NCBI GenBank assembly: GCA_009746045.1
Contig: RPFO01001805.1
Location: 1 to 64,000, forward strand
Direction of reading: 5' to 3'
Length of the DNA stretch: 64,000 nt
Source of the DNA: Mesostigma viride
Lineage: Eukaryota; Streptophyta; Mesostigmatophyceae; Mesostigmatales; Mesostigmataceae
A model generated the notes under the pieces. The model worked only from the letters and a program-made list of their open reading frames with translations. It was not told the origin of the DNA and searched no databases. Shown here in pieces: positions 45,306-56,258 of the stretch. A program made the translations under genes and the position numbers. How positions within the stretch are numbered: position 1 is the stretch's first letter; each line of letters begins with the position of its first letter.

Positions 45306-47747
45306 GTGTTGTCGCGAGAGTATCCCGCGCAGTTTCCGCCATCAGCATGGCGTGACCCGTTTGGGGAATGTCCTCAAGATATCCGAGCCATCGGTGAGGT
45401 GCAGGTGCAGCAGTTGTTGCGCAGGCATCATGCCATCGACTTGGTAATCGCGGGTTGGGAGTGCCAGGGCCTGAGCCAGGCAGGGCACGGGCGGGGGCTA
45501 GCCGATCCGCGTAGCGCGCTGTTCTGGGAACTGTTGCGTGTGGTGGGACTGTTGCAGTCGCGTCAGCCCCATCCGCCTGCGTATCTGTTTGAGAACGTTG
45601 TGGCGGGTGACAGCCCACATCAGGCGGTGCGGGAGGACTGGGCTACAATCGTGGCACTCCTGGGGGAGCCCATCGTGTGTGACAACGCAGGGCTGGGTGG
45701 GCTCACGCATCGTTTGCGTGCCTATTGGACCAACGTGGCGTGTGCGACCGGTGTGCAGGCGGTCTTGGGGGCCGTAGCAAGGCAGCATCCGAGTGTGTCT
45801 GCGGAGGTAGCATTGCCTTCCCACCTAGTCACGCAGAAGGTGGATAGCGAGGATCGCCCACCGTATGCACGCGTCAACCGGGTCGGGAGCCCCATGTGTG
45901 CACTGCCGACCCTGGTCAGTTACCAAGGGTCGACAGCATACCGTGATCGGGGTAAGGGTCTCGTTTGGGACACTACCACCGGTCTGTTGGTGCAGCCACC
46001 CGCAGAATTTCGTGAGGCCAGCATGGGTTTTCATGTCGGGGCCTCGGCGCTGCCGGGCGTGCTCGAGAGTGAGCGCTGGTCTTTGATAGGCCAGGCTATG
46101 TCGGTGTTGCAGGTCGGGTATGTGCTGCTTGCATCGGTTGCCGTGCGCCAGTCTGGGGGGGCGTCCCCAGCCAATCCGCCTCAGCAGGTTGAGGCGCGCG
46201 CAGCCAAACTGAAGCGCCCTGCAGCGACGGGGACTTCATCAGCATGGGGGTGGCGTCTGCGACAGGTGTGGACTATCATTCTCATGACCGCCCTGCTGAC
46301 CAGCACCGTGCTGGCCGGCGAGCCCACGCTGCATCGGGTAATACACCGTGCGGCACGCGAGGCTCCGGCGGTGGGTGTCACACCAGGTGTGGCAGCCTTT
46401 TCCTTGTTCCACGACGATGCGGCTAGGGCGCCGCATCTTGAGGCACATGCGGTAGCTGTGGGTGATCCCGCGGATACGCACCCCTGGGCTATTGGCGAAC
46501 ACCTTTCTGATGCGCAGCGCTCAGCCATGCTAAAGTGGCTAGGCACTGCAAGGGGGGCCTTCGCTTTCACAAGTGATGAACTGGGGTGTTTCAATGGTGG
46601 GACCATGCGTGTTCCATTGGACACTGACACTCCTTTGTTCCGACGCCAGCATCGCCTGAGTCAGGCCGAGTTGGATTTTGTAGCCGAGCAATGCAAGGAG
46701 TTAGAGGATGCCGGTATCATCAGGCAATCTTCCTCCAGCTATGCTGCTGCCGTTGTCGTTGCGCCCAAGAAGGACGCTATCACCGGGGCATGGACGGGTA
46801 TGCGCATGGCCACCGATCTGCGGTTGCTGAATGCACACACACCCGTGGACCGTTACCCCATGCCACGTGTGGATGATGTCCTGGATAAGATATCTCCTCA
46901 TGTGAAGTTTGTGTCCTCGCTGGACCTGCGTAGCGGCTTTCATCAGATCGCAGTTGCGCCGGAGGATCAGCGGAAGCTTGCATTCTGGGGGGGCGGCAAT
47001 TTGTATGAGTGGGTGCGCATGCCCTTTGGGCACCGCAACGCTAGTGCTGTTTTCCAACGAGCTATGGACAAAGTGCTTGCAGGTCTTCCTTTCGCCGCTT
47101 GTTACATTGATGATGTAATCGTCTTTAGCGCGACATTTGAGGAGCACCTGGCGCACTTGGAGCAGGTTCGCTTGGCTCTCGAGGAGCATAATATGCGGCT
47201 GCACCCTGAGAAGTGCAAGTTCGCCCAGCGGACCCTCTCATTCCTTGGTCATCAGATTGTGCCGGGTGGCCGGACGCCTGATGCCGCCAAGGTCGAATCC
47301 ATTGCGCAGGCCGCCGTACCCACGGATGTCTCAGGGGTGCGGGCGTATTTGGGTTTGGCTGGCTATTACCGAGGTTACATTGAGAACTTCAGCAGCAAGG
47401 TGAAGCCCTTGACCGAGTTACTCAAGAAGGGGTGCGTGTGGGCGTGGGGTCCCGCACAGCAACGCGCCATCGAGACAATCAAGCAGGAGCTCACGTCGGC
47501 ACCGATTCTGCGCGCCCCTGACTATGCTTTGCCATTTGTGTTATATACCGACTGGTCCAAGGTAGGACTGGGTGCGGTCTTGGCGCAAAAGGATGGTGAT
47601 GGGCGCGAGCACGTTATTGCTTATGCTAGTCGCAGCAACAACCCAGCGGAGAGCCGGTATTCTTCCTATGAGGGGGAGGCACTGGCTGTGGTGTGGGCCA
47701 TCAAGCACTTTCGCCCGTATTTATTGGGCGCGTGTTTACTCTGGTGA
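45306..47747 (+). CDS. Gypsy polyprotein part 1: C5-cytosine methyltransferase plus reverse transcriptase
   Basis: Residues ~1-290 match a C5-MTase: catalytic motif IV around C53 (IDLVIAGWECQGLSQAG; the usual Pro before Cys is Glu here), motif VI E96-N-V (YLFENVVAGD), motif VIII-like THRLRAYWTN, and a C-terminal part with motifs IX/X-like YQGSTAYRD and ESERWSLIGQAMS. The AdoMet-binding motif I would lie upstream and is missing. Residues ~310-330 are a hydrophobic helix. From ~400 a Gypsy reverse transcriptase follows, with YIDD at 600-603 (active site) and the start of RNase H with the acidic TDWS. The ORF stops at 47747 because of a frameshift in RNase H. Confidence 0.8.
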   Translation: MLSREYPAQFPPSAWRDPFGECPQDIRAIGEVQVQQLLRRHHAIDLVIAGWECQGLSQAGHGRGLADPRSALFWELLRVVGLLQSRQPHPPAYLFENVVAGDSPHQAVREDWATIVALLGEPIVCDNAGLGGLTHRLRAYWTNVACATGVQAVLGAVARQHPSVSAEVALPSHLVTQKVDSEDRPPYARVNRVGSPMCALPTLVSYQGSTAYRDRGKGLVWDTTTGLLVQPPAEFREASMGFHVGASALPGVLESERWSLIGQAMSVLQVGYVLLASVAVRQSGGASPANPPQQVEARAAKLKRPAATGTSSAWGWRLRQVWTIILMTALLTSTVLAGEPTLHRVIHRAAREAPAVGVTPGVAAFSLFHDDAARAPHLEAHAVAVGDPADTHPWAIGEHLSDAQRSAMLKWLGTARGAFAFTSDELGCFNGGTMRVPLDTDTPLFRRQHRLSQAELDFVAEQCKELEDAGIIRQSSSSYAAAVVVAPKKDAITGAWTGMRMATDLRLLNAHTPVDRYPMPRVDDVLDKISPHVKFVSSLDLRSGFHQIAVAPEDQRKLAFWGGGNLYEWVRMPFGHRNASAVFQRAMDKVLAGLPFAACYIDDVIVFSATFEEHLAHLEQVRLALEEHNMRLHPEKCKFAQRTLSFLGHQIVPGGRTPDAAKVESIAQAAVPTDVSGVRAYLGLAGYYRGYIENFSSKVKPLTELLKKGCVWAWGPAQQRAIETIKQELTSAPILRAPDYALPFVLYTDWSKVGLGAVLAQKDGDGREHVIAYASRSNNPAESRYSSYEGEALAVVWAIKHFRPYLLGACLLW

Positions 47748-49752
47748 CAGACCACCAGCCGCTTCAGTGGCTAATGACCAACACCAACCTGACGGGTAAG
47801 CTCGCCCGATGGGCCATGATTATCCAGGAGTACCACATGACCATTGTGCATCGGGCCGGCAAGGACCATGTCAACGCCGATGTGCTATCCCGATACGCCA
47901 TGCCTACCACTGTTGACCACACTGGAGCCCGGGCCATGGGTGCCGAGGGCTCGTCGGTTCTGTGGTCTTTGTGAACGCTGCTGGGTATGCGGCCGACGAT
48001 GAGGAGGAGGCGTGGTGGCGCAGTGTCGAGTACTCTGTGGCGGACTTCGGCATCAGCGACGACCCGGTGCGGCCGTCGCCATTCACGCCATCCAAAGCTG
48101 TGTGCGCTATGGAAGAGGGTAGGTCTCTGTCCTTTGACATTGATCCTTCTCTGCAGCAGCTGATCGCTGTGCAGGCTCTCTTAGCGCGTAGCTCTCTTGC
48201 TGATTGCTACACCGCTGATATCTGGCTAGATGGTCGAGTTTTGGAGCAAGTGCAGGGTGCTGTCTTGACTCCTACTCCAGTCGATTGGACTCCTGCTCAG
48301 AAGGCGACGGAGTTGAACAGGGTGCAGCACAGGGCTGCAACCTATGGTTGGGAAGATGGGGTTTTGTACAAGCTGTTGGGCAAGCGTAGGGTGGTCGTCC
48401 CACCGCCTGACAAGCGCGTTGCTATAGTGCAGGCGTACCACGAGCGGTATGGTCACTTGGGTGGCAATCGCACGCTCAGCCTCGTACGGACCAGCTATTG
48501 GTGGAATAACATGCGACACACAGTGGCCCAGGTAGTGGCCAGCTGTGTCCCGTGTGCTCGAACCAAGGCTAACTTTAGCGCAGATCATGGTGCCAAGGAG
48601 CTGATGTCGCTTCCCATCAAGGGCTTGTTTTATCGCTGGCACGTCGATCTGTGCGGGCCGTTTCAGGAGAGCCCTGACGGCAACCTCTATGTCATGGTAT
48701 GCGTGGAGAGCTTTAGCAAATGGGTTGAGTTGATCCCCATTGCTGACAAGCATGCCGCTACCACAGCGAAGCATTTTGCAGACATCATCACCAGGTTTGG
48801 GGCTCCCGCGGAGGTAGTCACGGACCAGGGTGGTGAGTTCAGGGGTGAGTTCCAGGAGTTGCTGGATGGATGTCTTATTGATCACCGTCGCACTTCTCGG
48901 GAGCATCCTCAGGCCAATGGTTTGGCTGAGAGATTGGTGCAGACCGTCAAGCAGGCGCTGCGCAAGTGGAGCCTGCAGGTGCCGGAGTCGGCCAGGTGGG
49001 ATCGCGAGTTGGCATGGATTGCCATGGGTTATCGCATGTCTCCCCAGGAGTCTCTCGCTACCTTCTCCCCGTATTTCCTTCTGTTCGGGCGTAATCCTCT
49101 TTTGCCTACGGAGGCACAGGTTGCGCACCCCGAACCCATGGCCTTCGACAACGCTCAGCAATTTTTGGTTGAGGTGCTGGCCAGGGCAGAGACTTTTAAG
49201 AAGGTCATGCCCATCGCGATGAACAACTTGTTCATTGCTCAGCACAGGGACTCCCTGCGCTACGCTCAGCGCCGGGGGGGCACATACATGGCTCGCCAGC
49301 TGCGGTTTAGGCCAGGGCAGTATGTTTTCCTGCGCACTCAGCTGAAGCACACTTTGGATGTGGAGGCGGGGCCCACCATTTTGCGCATTGTGGCTATCAA
49401 ACCATCGGGAGTGGCAATTTTGGAGGGCGCCGACGGGAGCCGTACGACTGACAACCTCAGCAATCTCAGTCCCTGCTCGCTGCCCAATTTGGTCCACGAC
49501 CTCCAACCGCACACGTCTCGCCGAGTCAAGGACGCCCAGTGTCAGGTTTGTCACCGGGTCGATCAGGCGGAGTCCATGTTATTGTGTGATCAGTGTAACT
49601 GTGGTTGGCACATGCAGTGCTTGCAGCCAGTGGTCACCAGCATTCCGGAGGGGGATTGGTTTTGTCCAGTGTGCACCGCTGCGCAGTTTACCTCCCGCAG
49701 CTTGACTGCGGTCACCGCTGCCCTTGTCTTGGTACGATCGCTGTCTTCGTGA
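47693..49752 (+). CDS. Gypsy polyprotein part 2: RNase H end, integrase, PHD finger
   Basis: RNase H continues in a second frame (~47730-47950: TLVTDHQPLQWL, HRAGKDHVNADVLSR), then after another break the main 596-codon frame (from 47962). Integrase zinc domain: HERYGHLGGNRT ... CVPCARTK. DDE core: WHVDLCGPF, VTDQGGEFRGEF, REHPQANGLAERLVQ. At the C-terminus (residues ~527-572 of that frame) lies a C4HC3 PHD finger: CQVCHRVDQAESML, CDQCNCGWHMQC, then GDWFCPVC. A PHD finger reads histone H3 tails and here takes the position of the chromodomain found in chromoviruses, suggesting chromatin-targeted integration. Confidence 0.82.
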
Positions 49753-49778
49753 TGGGGCCGGTCGCCAGCGAGGGGGGG

Positions 49779-49921
49779 AATCATGGGACAGGTCCTCGCC
49801 CACCCCACAGGGCATGCAGTTAAGGCAGGCACGTCAGCTAAGCTCATTTGGGTTTTACCAAATTAAGCTGAGTGGCCAGCCGCCATGGTGGCGCCGGAGA
49901 TTGTGGCACGCAGACGCGACA
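49779..49921 (+). repeat. LTR-like repeat, copy A (intact)
   Basis: 143 bp shared with copy B (52945-56087) at 142 positions by eye, the one difference being CAGCTAAGCTC versus CAGCTCAGCTC. Contains TG (after AATCA) and ends ...GCGACA, compatible with TG...CA LTR ends. It directly follows the Gypsy polypurine run. Contains the intact AAATTAAGCTGAG junction that is split in copy B. Confidence 0.7.
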
Positions 49922-52900
49922 GCTGTCACGGACGCGAGCTATTGGCTCACACCCAACAGTTTTGTCCTCAATTGAGGACAGTGCAATGCTGTTAATAACT
50001 CTTACACTAAAAAAAAATTAAATATGGGGCTTTGAACCATGATCATTTATGATGTGTTTGAGAGTTCCAATGCTTAACATCATCCATATGTGCGCATTTC
50101 CTATTTAATTATGAATTGTTACGTGCAGGGGGGCCTGCATCGGCAACCAAGGAAAACCCTCCACTATAATGCACGAGAGAATGAGACACAAAGACCATGC
50201 TTCCAAGGACCACAAGCGGTCACCAAACCCATAGGACCCCTCCCTAACATGTGGCAGCCACCCCGGGGCTGCCCATGCTTGGCCACCCCACGGACAGCTA
50301 TGGCATATGGCCAGGAACCCGATACGAGCAACTGCACTTGGCAGAGCACTAGGAAAGCTAGCTATGCCAAACTAGGGTAAGGACAGGTTTTCAGTGGCCG
50401 AGTAAGGTCCTAGGTCTTCGTAGGACGCTTAGGTGACACCATGGTGCTTTAGCACCCTAAGTAGAGCCATGCATGCAATATAAAGGGCTCATTATAGGTA
50501 TCGCAAAGACGAAGAGCCTATCACAGCAGCAGAATGCCAACATGACAAGGTCAACTCCTCTACCTAGCTCCCTCTAGAAAAAGGGTTATATGTCAGAAAC
50601 CAAATAGGCAAGATCCCAGAAAGCCTGGGAAAAACTTTCAGCAACAAGGCAGCAACAAGAAACTATCCACACGTACGCTTACCATAGCAAGCAAGGCATT
50701 GCTTCTAACGCCAGCGTTGGCCATGCAGATAACGATTACCTTTGCATTGACGGAACGGAAGGAAAAAACGGTGGCCAGCTAACACTCGCCTCTCCCCATT
50801 CAACAGCGGCATGAAAATGAAGGGGCTGGGCATAATACACCATCGAAATCATACAATGTAATCGAATAACAACCTACGACATGTGTTGTCGTAATTTATA
50901 TGAAGAAACGGATGCGGATGATGTCCGGAGACGGCTTCTCGACGTGCTCCCAGCCGGCCAGATGCGCGGAAAGGCTCGAAAATTATAAAAGAAAGCATGG
51001 GGACGCGCGGGCAGCACCTAGCCTTGCGGCAAATGAAATCTATGGCTCGCGCCCACCGCCGTCGTCGCCAGGCGCAACGACGATCTGACGACATAAAAAC
51101 TGGGTATATTTAACGCTTCCAACCGCCCAAAATACTTGTACCCAGAACTCGCCCTTGAACCCGAAAGCGTAACAATACCCACCCTCACGGTATCCGTTGC
51201 TAATGTCAAGAAAAAAGCGCGCATCACAGAGCAGTATACCGGCTTGTCATGCAATCTACGTCGCCTCCCGTTTTTCTGCAAACTAGACAAATTCCGTTCA
51301 TCAAAGAATTTTTTAGAGAATCAAAAGCGATTGCCCCCCAAAAACAGCTTGGGCGGAAGATCTAGATGTCGATCTATAATTCTGTCTTGGTCCGGGGCAA
51401 AACGATCGCCTGTATAGTTCAGGCAAGCCTCGGACCTGGCTCGACCCCATAGCCGCAATTTGCGGGAACACACGCACGCATTGCAACGTTCCCACCAAAA
51501 TAGGTACTTTTCTCCACCACATAATTTACAGGTACGGACGGGTCCTGTCGACCCCAGTACCGCGCCGCGCCGGGTACCGAGTCCATTTTCGCGGGAAAAG
51601 GGTCAGATGACCGTTGGGACCAAGGTTTCGCGCCAATACCTGCTGCTGAAGGTGCTGTCCTTATTGGGAGGATTTTGTCCTCAATTGAGGACATGTGAGT
51701 TTGGGGCACTATGTCATCCGGGCGGCGCCCACTATGCACAAGACCGGTGACGTGCGCAAGGAATTTGTTTTCTACGCATTTTCGACAAAGGCTAGTGACC
51801 GGGGGGGAACACTAGCACTTGTAGCATAAGAGCGGACGAAAGTGTACGTGCACGCGCGCCGGGCCAGGCACAGCTGGGCGCGCAGCACTGACTTGAGCGG
51901 ACGGCAGCACAAGTGCGCAGCGTCGAGAGGATCATACGCGTGTTAGTGGACAGCTGGAGCTGAAGCTGGACTGCTGGACTTCAACAGCGCCGAGGCTATT
52001 GACAGGCCAGGTGTCTTTGTGGTGTAGAATAGCGGGTCAACGTTATGAGGACTGGACAGAAAATGGAAAAGGACAATTTGCGGTGCGCAGCCAGATCGCT
52101 GGAATGAATGCGAAATTGCTGGCAGCCCTACAAAGGGATTTCTTCTAGAAAGGAACGATTAGACGCAATGTTTGCTGGGCCACTCACACGCAAGGTGTGA
52201 GCGTGCAGATTGTCTGAAGGATATTATGCTTCGACCTTGGTGGACGTGACTCAATGCCGGACATTCCCAGGGACAGAAATGCCGGAGCCTCTAGGAGATG
52301 AGATCGGCAAGAGGGTAGCAATTTAGATTTGTCGGGATGCCTTCCTGCTTTTGTTGGCATGTGTGGTAGAAAGCCAGGACGGCAACTGGAATGCGGTTTC
52401 TATTTGCATGGTTCAGGCAGCAAGATAGTTTTGGCATTCCTGGCTGGACTGACAAGTGTGGCGTGTGTCATGCGTGTGGCATGACGAATGGTTTGGTTCA
52501 TAGTCGAAGAGGACTCTCACGCAGCGTGTAGTCTCTTCGAGTCTCTCGTTAGTGGCCTTCGTGTTTCTCCCTTTCCTTGGGAGCAAGGCCGGTAGCATGT
52601 CATGGAGCGCTGCCTAACTGCGGGCTCGTGAGCATGGAGTGCATCGATATTGAGACTATCAACGTGTTGTAATTGTATTAACTTTCTCAATAAATTCCGC
52701 ATGTGCGGCTTCATCATCAGACTGTGCAAAGTGTGTGTTGTGAAAGCATTGTTCTATAGCAGGGGAGGCAAAAGCACCCTCTTGCACCATCATATTGTCG
52801 CAATTAGAGTAGTTGGAGCGTCTAGCTAACGCCCCAGCAAGGATATTCAAACGCGGCACGCGACGGTACACAAGGGGATCAAGAAGGTGGTCATCAGGCA

Positions 52901-52944
52901 CGAGGGACAGTTCCTTGTCCTCGGCTGAGAGCCCTCTTTTCATT
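49922..52944. other. Non-coding repetitive stretch
   Basis: No coding frame of natural composition. The word TTTTGTCCTCAATTGAGGACA, an 18-bp palindrome with flanks, occurs twice in the same orientation (49962 and 51671), each preceded by ATTGG, and may mark the ends of an unrecognised element of ~1.7 kb. CATGCA words are frequent. A stretch at 52659-52943 has an open frame on the minus strand without recognisable protein features. Confidence 0.5.
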
Positions 52945-55900
52945 AATCATGGGACAGGTCCTCGCCCACCCCACAGGGCATGCAGTTAAGGCAGGCACGT
53001 CAGCTCAGCTCATTTGGGTTTTACCAAATTAAGGGGTCCGGACGGACCTGCCCCCCCCCAAATTGAATACACATGTTTTGCACTCAATACTCATGCTGGC
53101 AATGCAAATTATGATGGGGGACCATAAATATGACCCTTGGGCATGCATCTGGCTACTTTTTGAGTTCAAGGCCCATCACAATACAAGTGCAGGGAGCTTT
53201 TTTTGGCGCGCACACCCCCTAAAAGCACGGATTGCCTAGGACAACCCCCCCACACTTGTGTACCAAACACCATATTCCAGTCAAATCCCCACCCAGACCA
53301 AGGAATGGAGCTAATTTGCAGCACCAAAATCGCACGTCTGGGCATACTTTGGCAGTTTACCGAAAAATACGTCTTTTTTGTGACTAAAAAAAAAAAATCA
53401 AATCAAATACGCATGGGTTGGGCCCAGGGAGATATAGATAACTTCCACAGGGTGGGAATATCAATGGGACCAATTTTCAGCTCATTCTGACTGTAACAGT
53501 ATTTTCTGACAGTGTGTATACTGTTACATCCAAGTGGACGTGAACTTGGAGTTCAACGTTCAGTGTAAATGGCTGAGTCTTTTGTACGGCCAAAGTGTAA
53601 TGATTCCTGGCCTGACTTGACTTTTTGGGACTTATATGCGGAGTGCCCTTTTGATGGTGCTTTGTGTTGGGCCCTGGACGGTATGGGACAGTACCTTGGA
53701 ATCTATGTGTTATCTGACTGATGTCAGTTAGTATCTTTCGTAAGTTAGGGGTGTAAAGCATATATAGAGAGAACCTTACCGGTTCATCTGTGTTCTGATT
53801 GGCTGAGACCTGTAGGATTGCGTTGGACTCCTCTGTGTCGGCGGGGACATAACCTTTGCCTGTTTGTCACCATAGATAGCCATCACGCGGATACCCCCAA
53901 TTATGTGAAGTTATTTCTAATAACCAAACATGCTCACTTCAGGCCCTGTTATTGGACAGCCATATCCGATAGACAGGAAGTCTTGTGTCTGTATGAACAA
54001 GCAGAGAGACGCCCGACCAAAAGGGGACCACCGCTCTCTACCGCGTAAGTACCGTCTCGTAGGAATGGCCTCTAGACGGGAAACGACCACCCTCTATGAT
54101 TCCTGGAGAGTGCTAGGAATCTCCCCTGTCTCTTGGGGTTTGATAAGTCCGTTCTGTCTTTAATGACAGGAGGTAAAAGATCTGTGCATTTAGTGGAGCA
54201 GAGACCACCATTTTATTCTGTTACACTGACCACGTATGTGAACAGGCATCACTTTTGTATGAAAAAAAAAATGCACAAAAATACGGTTTTATGCCAAATG
54301 GCTGCACCAATCACAACCTTGCCCACCACCAAGTGGGGCAAACAAGGTGCCAGCAAGTCATTTATCATGCAAACTATCTTGGAATCAAAATTCAGGTCAT
54401 TCTGAGCTAGACTGATGGCATAAACTAGTGTCCTCAACTGCCACCCCTCAACCCTAGTATAGACTGGCATGAGCTCAAACATAACCCTTTTCATCACCTG
54501 CCCACCACAAATCATCAGCATCCTAACATAGACGGCTGCCAATTGAGTTATACAAACAGCCACCAAATGCAGGATCAAGCTGAGCATGAGCCTTGACTAC
54601 TAGAGAGGTCATTCATAGCATGCAGCACCACACTATGGTAGCATAGTTGGCAATCTTCATTGGTAATAACAGAAATGTTTAGAGGCCCAAGCAACGTTCA
54701 ATAGCAACAGAAACATGTGGGATTAGATGGGTGACTCGTACATGCTAGCCACACCCCACACCTCACCATGGTTGTAAACCATGCTCAACAATAAGGTGTA
54801 TAAACAGCATGCTCATATACACGTGCTATGCTGACTTAGAGTAGAGGATGATGCCTCAATCAACCAGCAATAATAACACAATGTTCTAACCCTGCAGGTT
54901 CACATCACCCCGTTCAAAAACCAACCAACAAAACAGAACTGTAAGCGCAAACACGAAATACAGCAAAGCCATAAGAGAAATGGCTTGCAGCCATCCTCAT
55001 AAGCATGGCTAGCATCCTTGAGAGCACATTGATTGTGATGCATAGTGGCTGTGATCCACAAATCTAAAGAGAACACACACGTAAGCATAGCTTACACATA
55101 TACAAAGCATGGCCAGCAAGAGAAGTATAGCCACCTTGTTTCCCAGCACGTTGAGACGCACGGTTCATATGCTCGCCAGCTTGTTGCATGCCGCCCTCGA
55201 GGCATGCCGGGGTACGTGTTGAATATGCAATATAAGCACTCTGCCATCCAAATCCTTCCATATATCATTACATTAACGTAGCAGCTTACCTTGATATTAC
55301 CCAAATCAATCCTAGACAGGATTTCAGAGCTTGCCACGCATAACGTAAGCGAATCGGTTGAAAGCTGCCGGAAAACTAGAGACGTGCATGCAGCAAGCGG
55401 CGAACAAAACAACGCACCCTTCCAGGAAACCGTGCTGAAAGCTTAGAATAAAGGGATTTCTAAACGCAATAGACTTCGGGGGTAACCACTGGATAATAGA
55501 GGTACAATGGCATGCTATCATTCCTGACAAGGCGCGCAAGAAATGCCAGCCACCCATGGACGGGTTGACAGCGCATAAAGCAGGACCTGGCGTTTTCTTT
55601 CCGAAAATGACGAGGAAAAGTAATAAAATAAAAGGTTCTTTAACATTTTCAATCTCCCCGTTAATGAACGTTGCTTTCTGCATCGCTAGGGACTAAGAAC
55701 CTTTGTAATTATCGCTGTAGGCATGTATTGCTGCTTATTCGTTGCGGCAAGATTTCCGGGCCAGACCCCCTCGCAAACGCGGATGAAAAATGGCATCGAT
55801 CTCGTCAATAATGCATCTTCGGCTACGCAAGATCATGATGAAACTTTAATTTGACGCATCTGCATAATTTTCTGCGGTCTTATTGCCATATTACTGCATT

Positions 55901-56087
55901 TATTACCTAACGCACGTCGCCATGGCCAACTTGGCGCAAGGGTTACGCGCATCGTGCACCACAATTTCACGTGACGGGTACCGGCGCGAATTTTTTGGCG
56001 CGAAATAATTCCGGTCCGTCCGGACCCCTTAAGCTGAGTGGCCAGCCGCCATGGTGGCGCCGGAGATTGTGGCACGCAGACGCGACA
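52945..56087 (+). repeat. LTR-like repeat, copy B, split by a TTAA element
   Basis: Left part 52945-53032 and right part 56029-56087; removing 53033-56032 rebuilds the 143-bp repeat identical to copy A but for one base. The neighbouring gag-like gene runs on the minus strand and ends ~170 bases to the right, with a long G/C-run between. Because the repeat reads TG...CA in both directions, its orientation relative to gag and pol is not settled. Confidence 0.75.
53033..56028. mobile_element. Non-autonomous TTAA-flanked DNA transposon (2996 bp)
   Basis: TTAA at 53029-53032 and 56029-56032, with perfect 16-bp terminal inverted repeats GGGGTCCGGACGGACC. The host site is known exactly because copy A of the LTR-like repeat shows it uninterrupted. 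The interior is repetitive and holds no transposase. The terminal repeat differs from both other TTAA elements in the window, so this is a third family. Confidence 0.88.
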
Positions 56088-56258
56088 ACCTCCCAGCCAA
56101 GGGGGGGGTTCCCCCCCCCTCCCACCCCCCCCTCCCACAACCAAGACCAGACCCCCTGTCTCCCAAGTCGCTACGGGTCACATTACGTTGCCACAATTGT
56201 GACTCTTCCATCTACCTTTTCCCACAATACAATCCACCAATGTCACAGCCTACGACGT

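Larger units (their letters stand above)
45306..49921 (+). mobile_element. Gypsy-type LTR retrotransposon with DNA methyltransferase and PHD finger, 5' truncated
   Basis: Order on the plus strand: C5-DNA methyltransferase, reverse transcriptase, RNase H, HHCC/DDE integrase, PHD finger, then a purine-rich GAGGGGGGGAA and a 143-bp LTR-like repeat. RT-RNaseH-integrase order is that of Ty3/Gypsy. No gag or protease precedes the methyltransferase within the visible frame, and no left LTR is found, so the left part is missing or rearranged. Two frameshifts (~47730, ~47950) break the polyprotein. Captured cytosine methyltransferases in LTR elements have been reported in some algae. Confidence 0.8.

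Noticed and set aside
52659-52943. Minus-strand frame of 94 codons beside copy B of the LTR-like repeat
   Set aside because: No domain, no conserved pattern, and the start lies in the repeat; could be transposon debris but unsupported.
55324-55683. 119-codon minus-strand frame within the 3-kb TTAA element
   Set aside because: It lies in a non-autonomous element, has no recognisable motif, and its composition is random-like.
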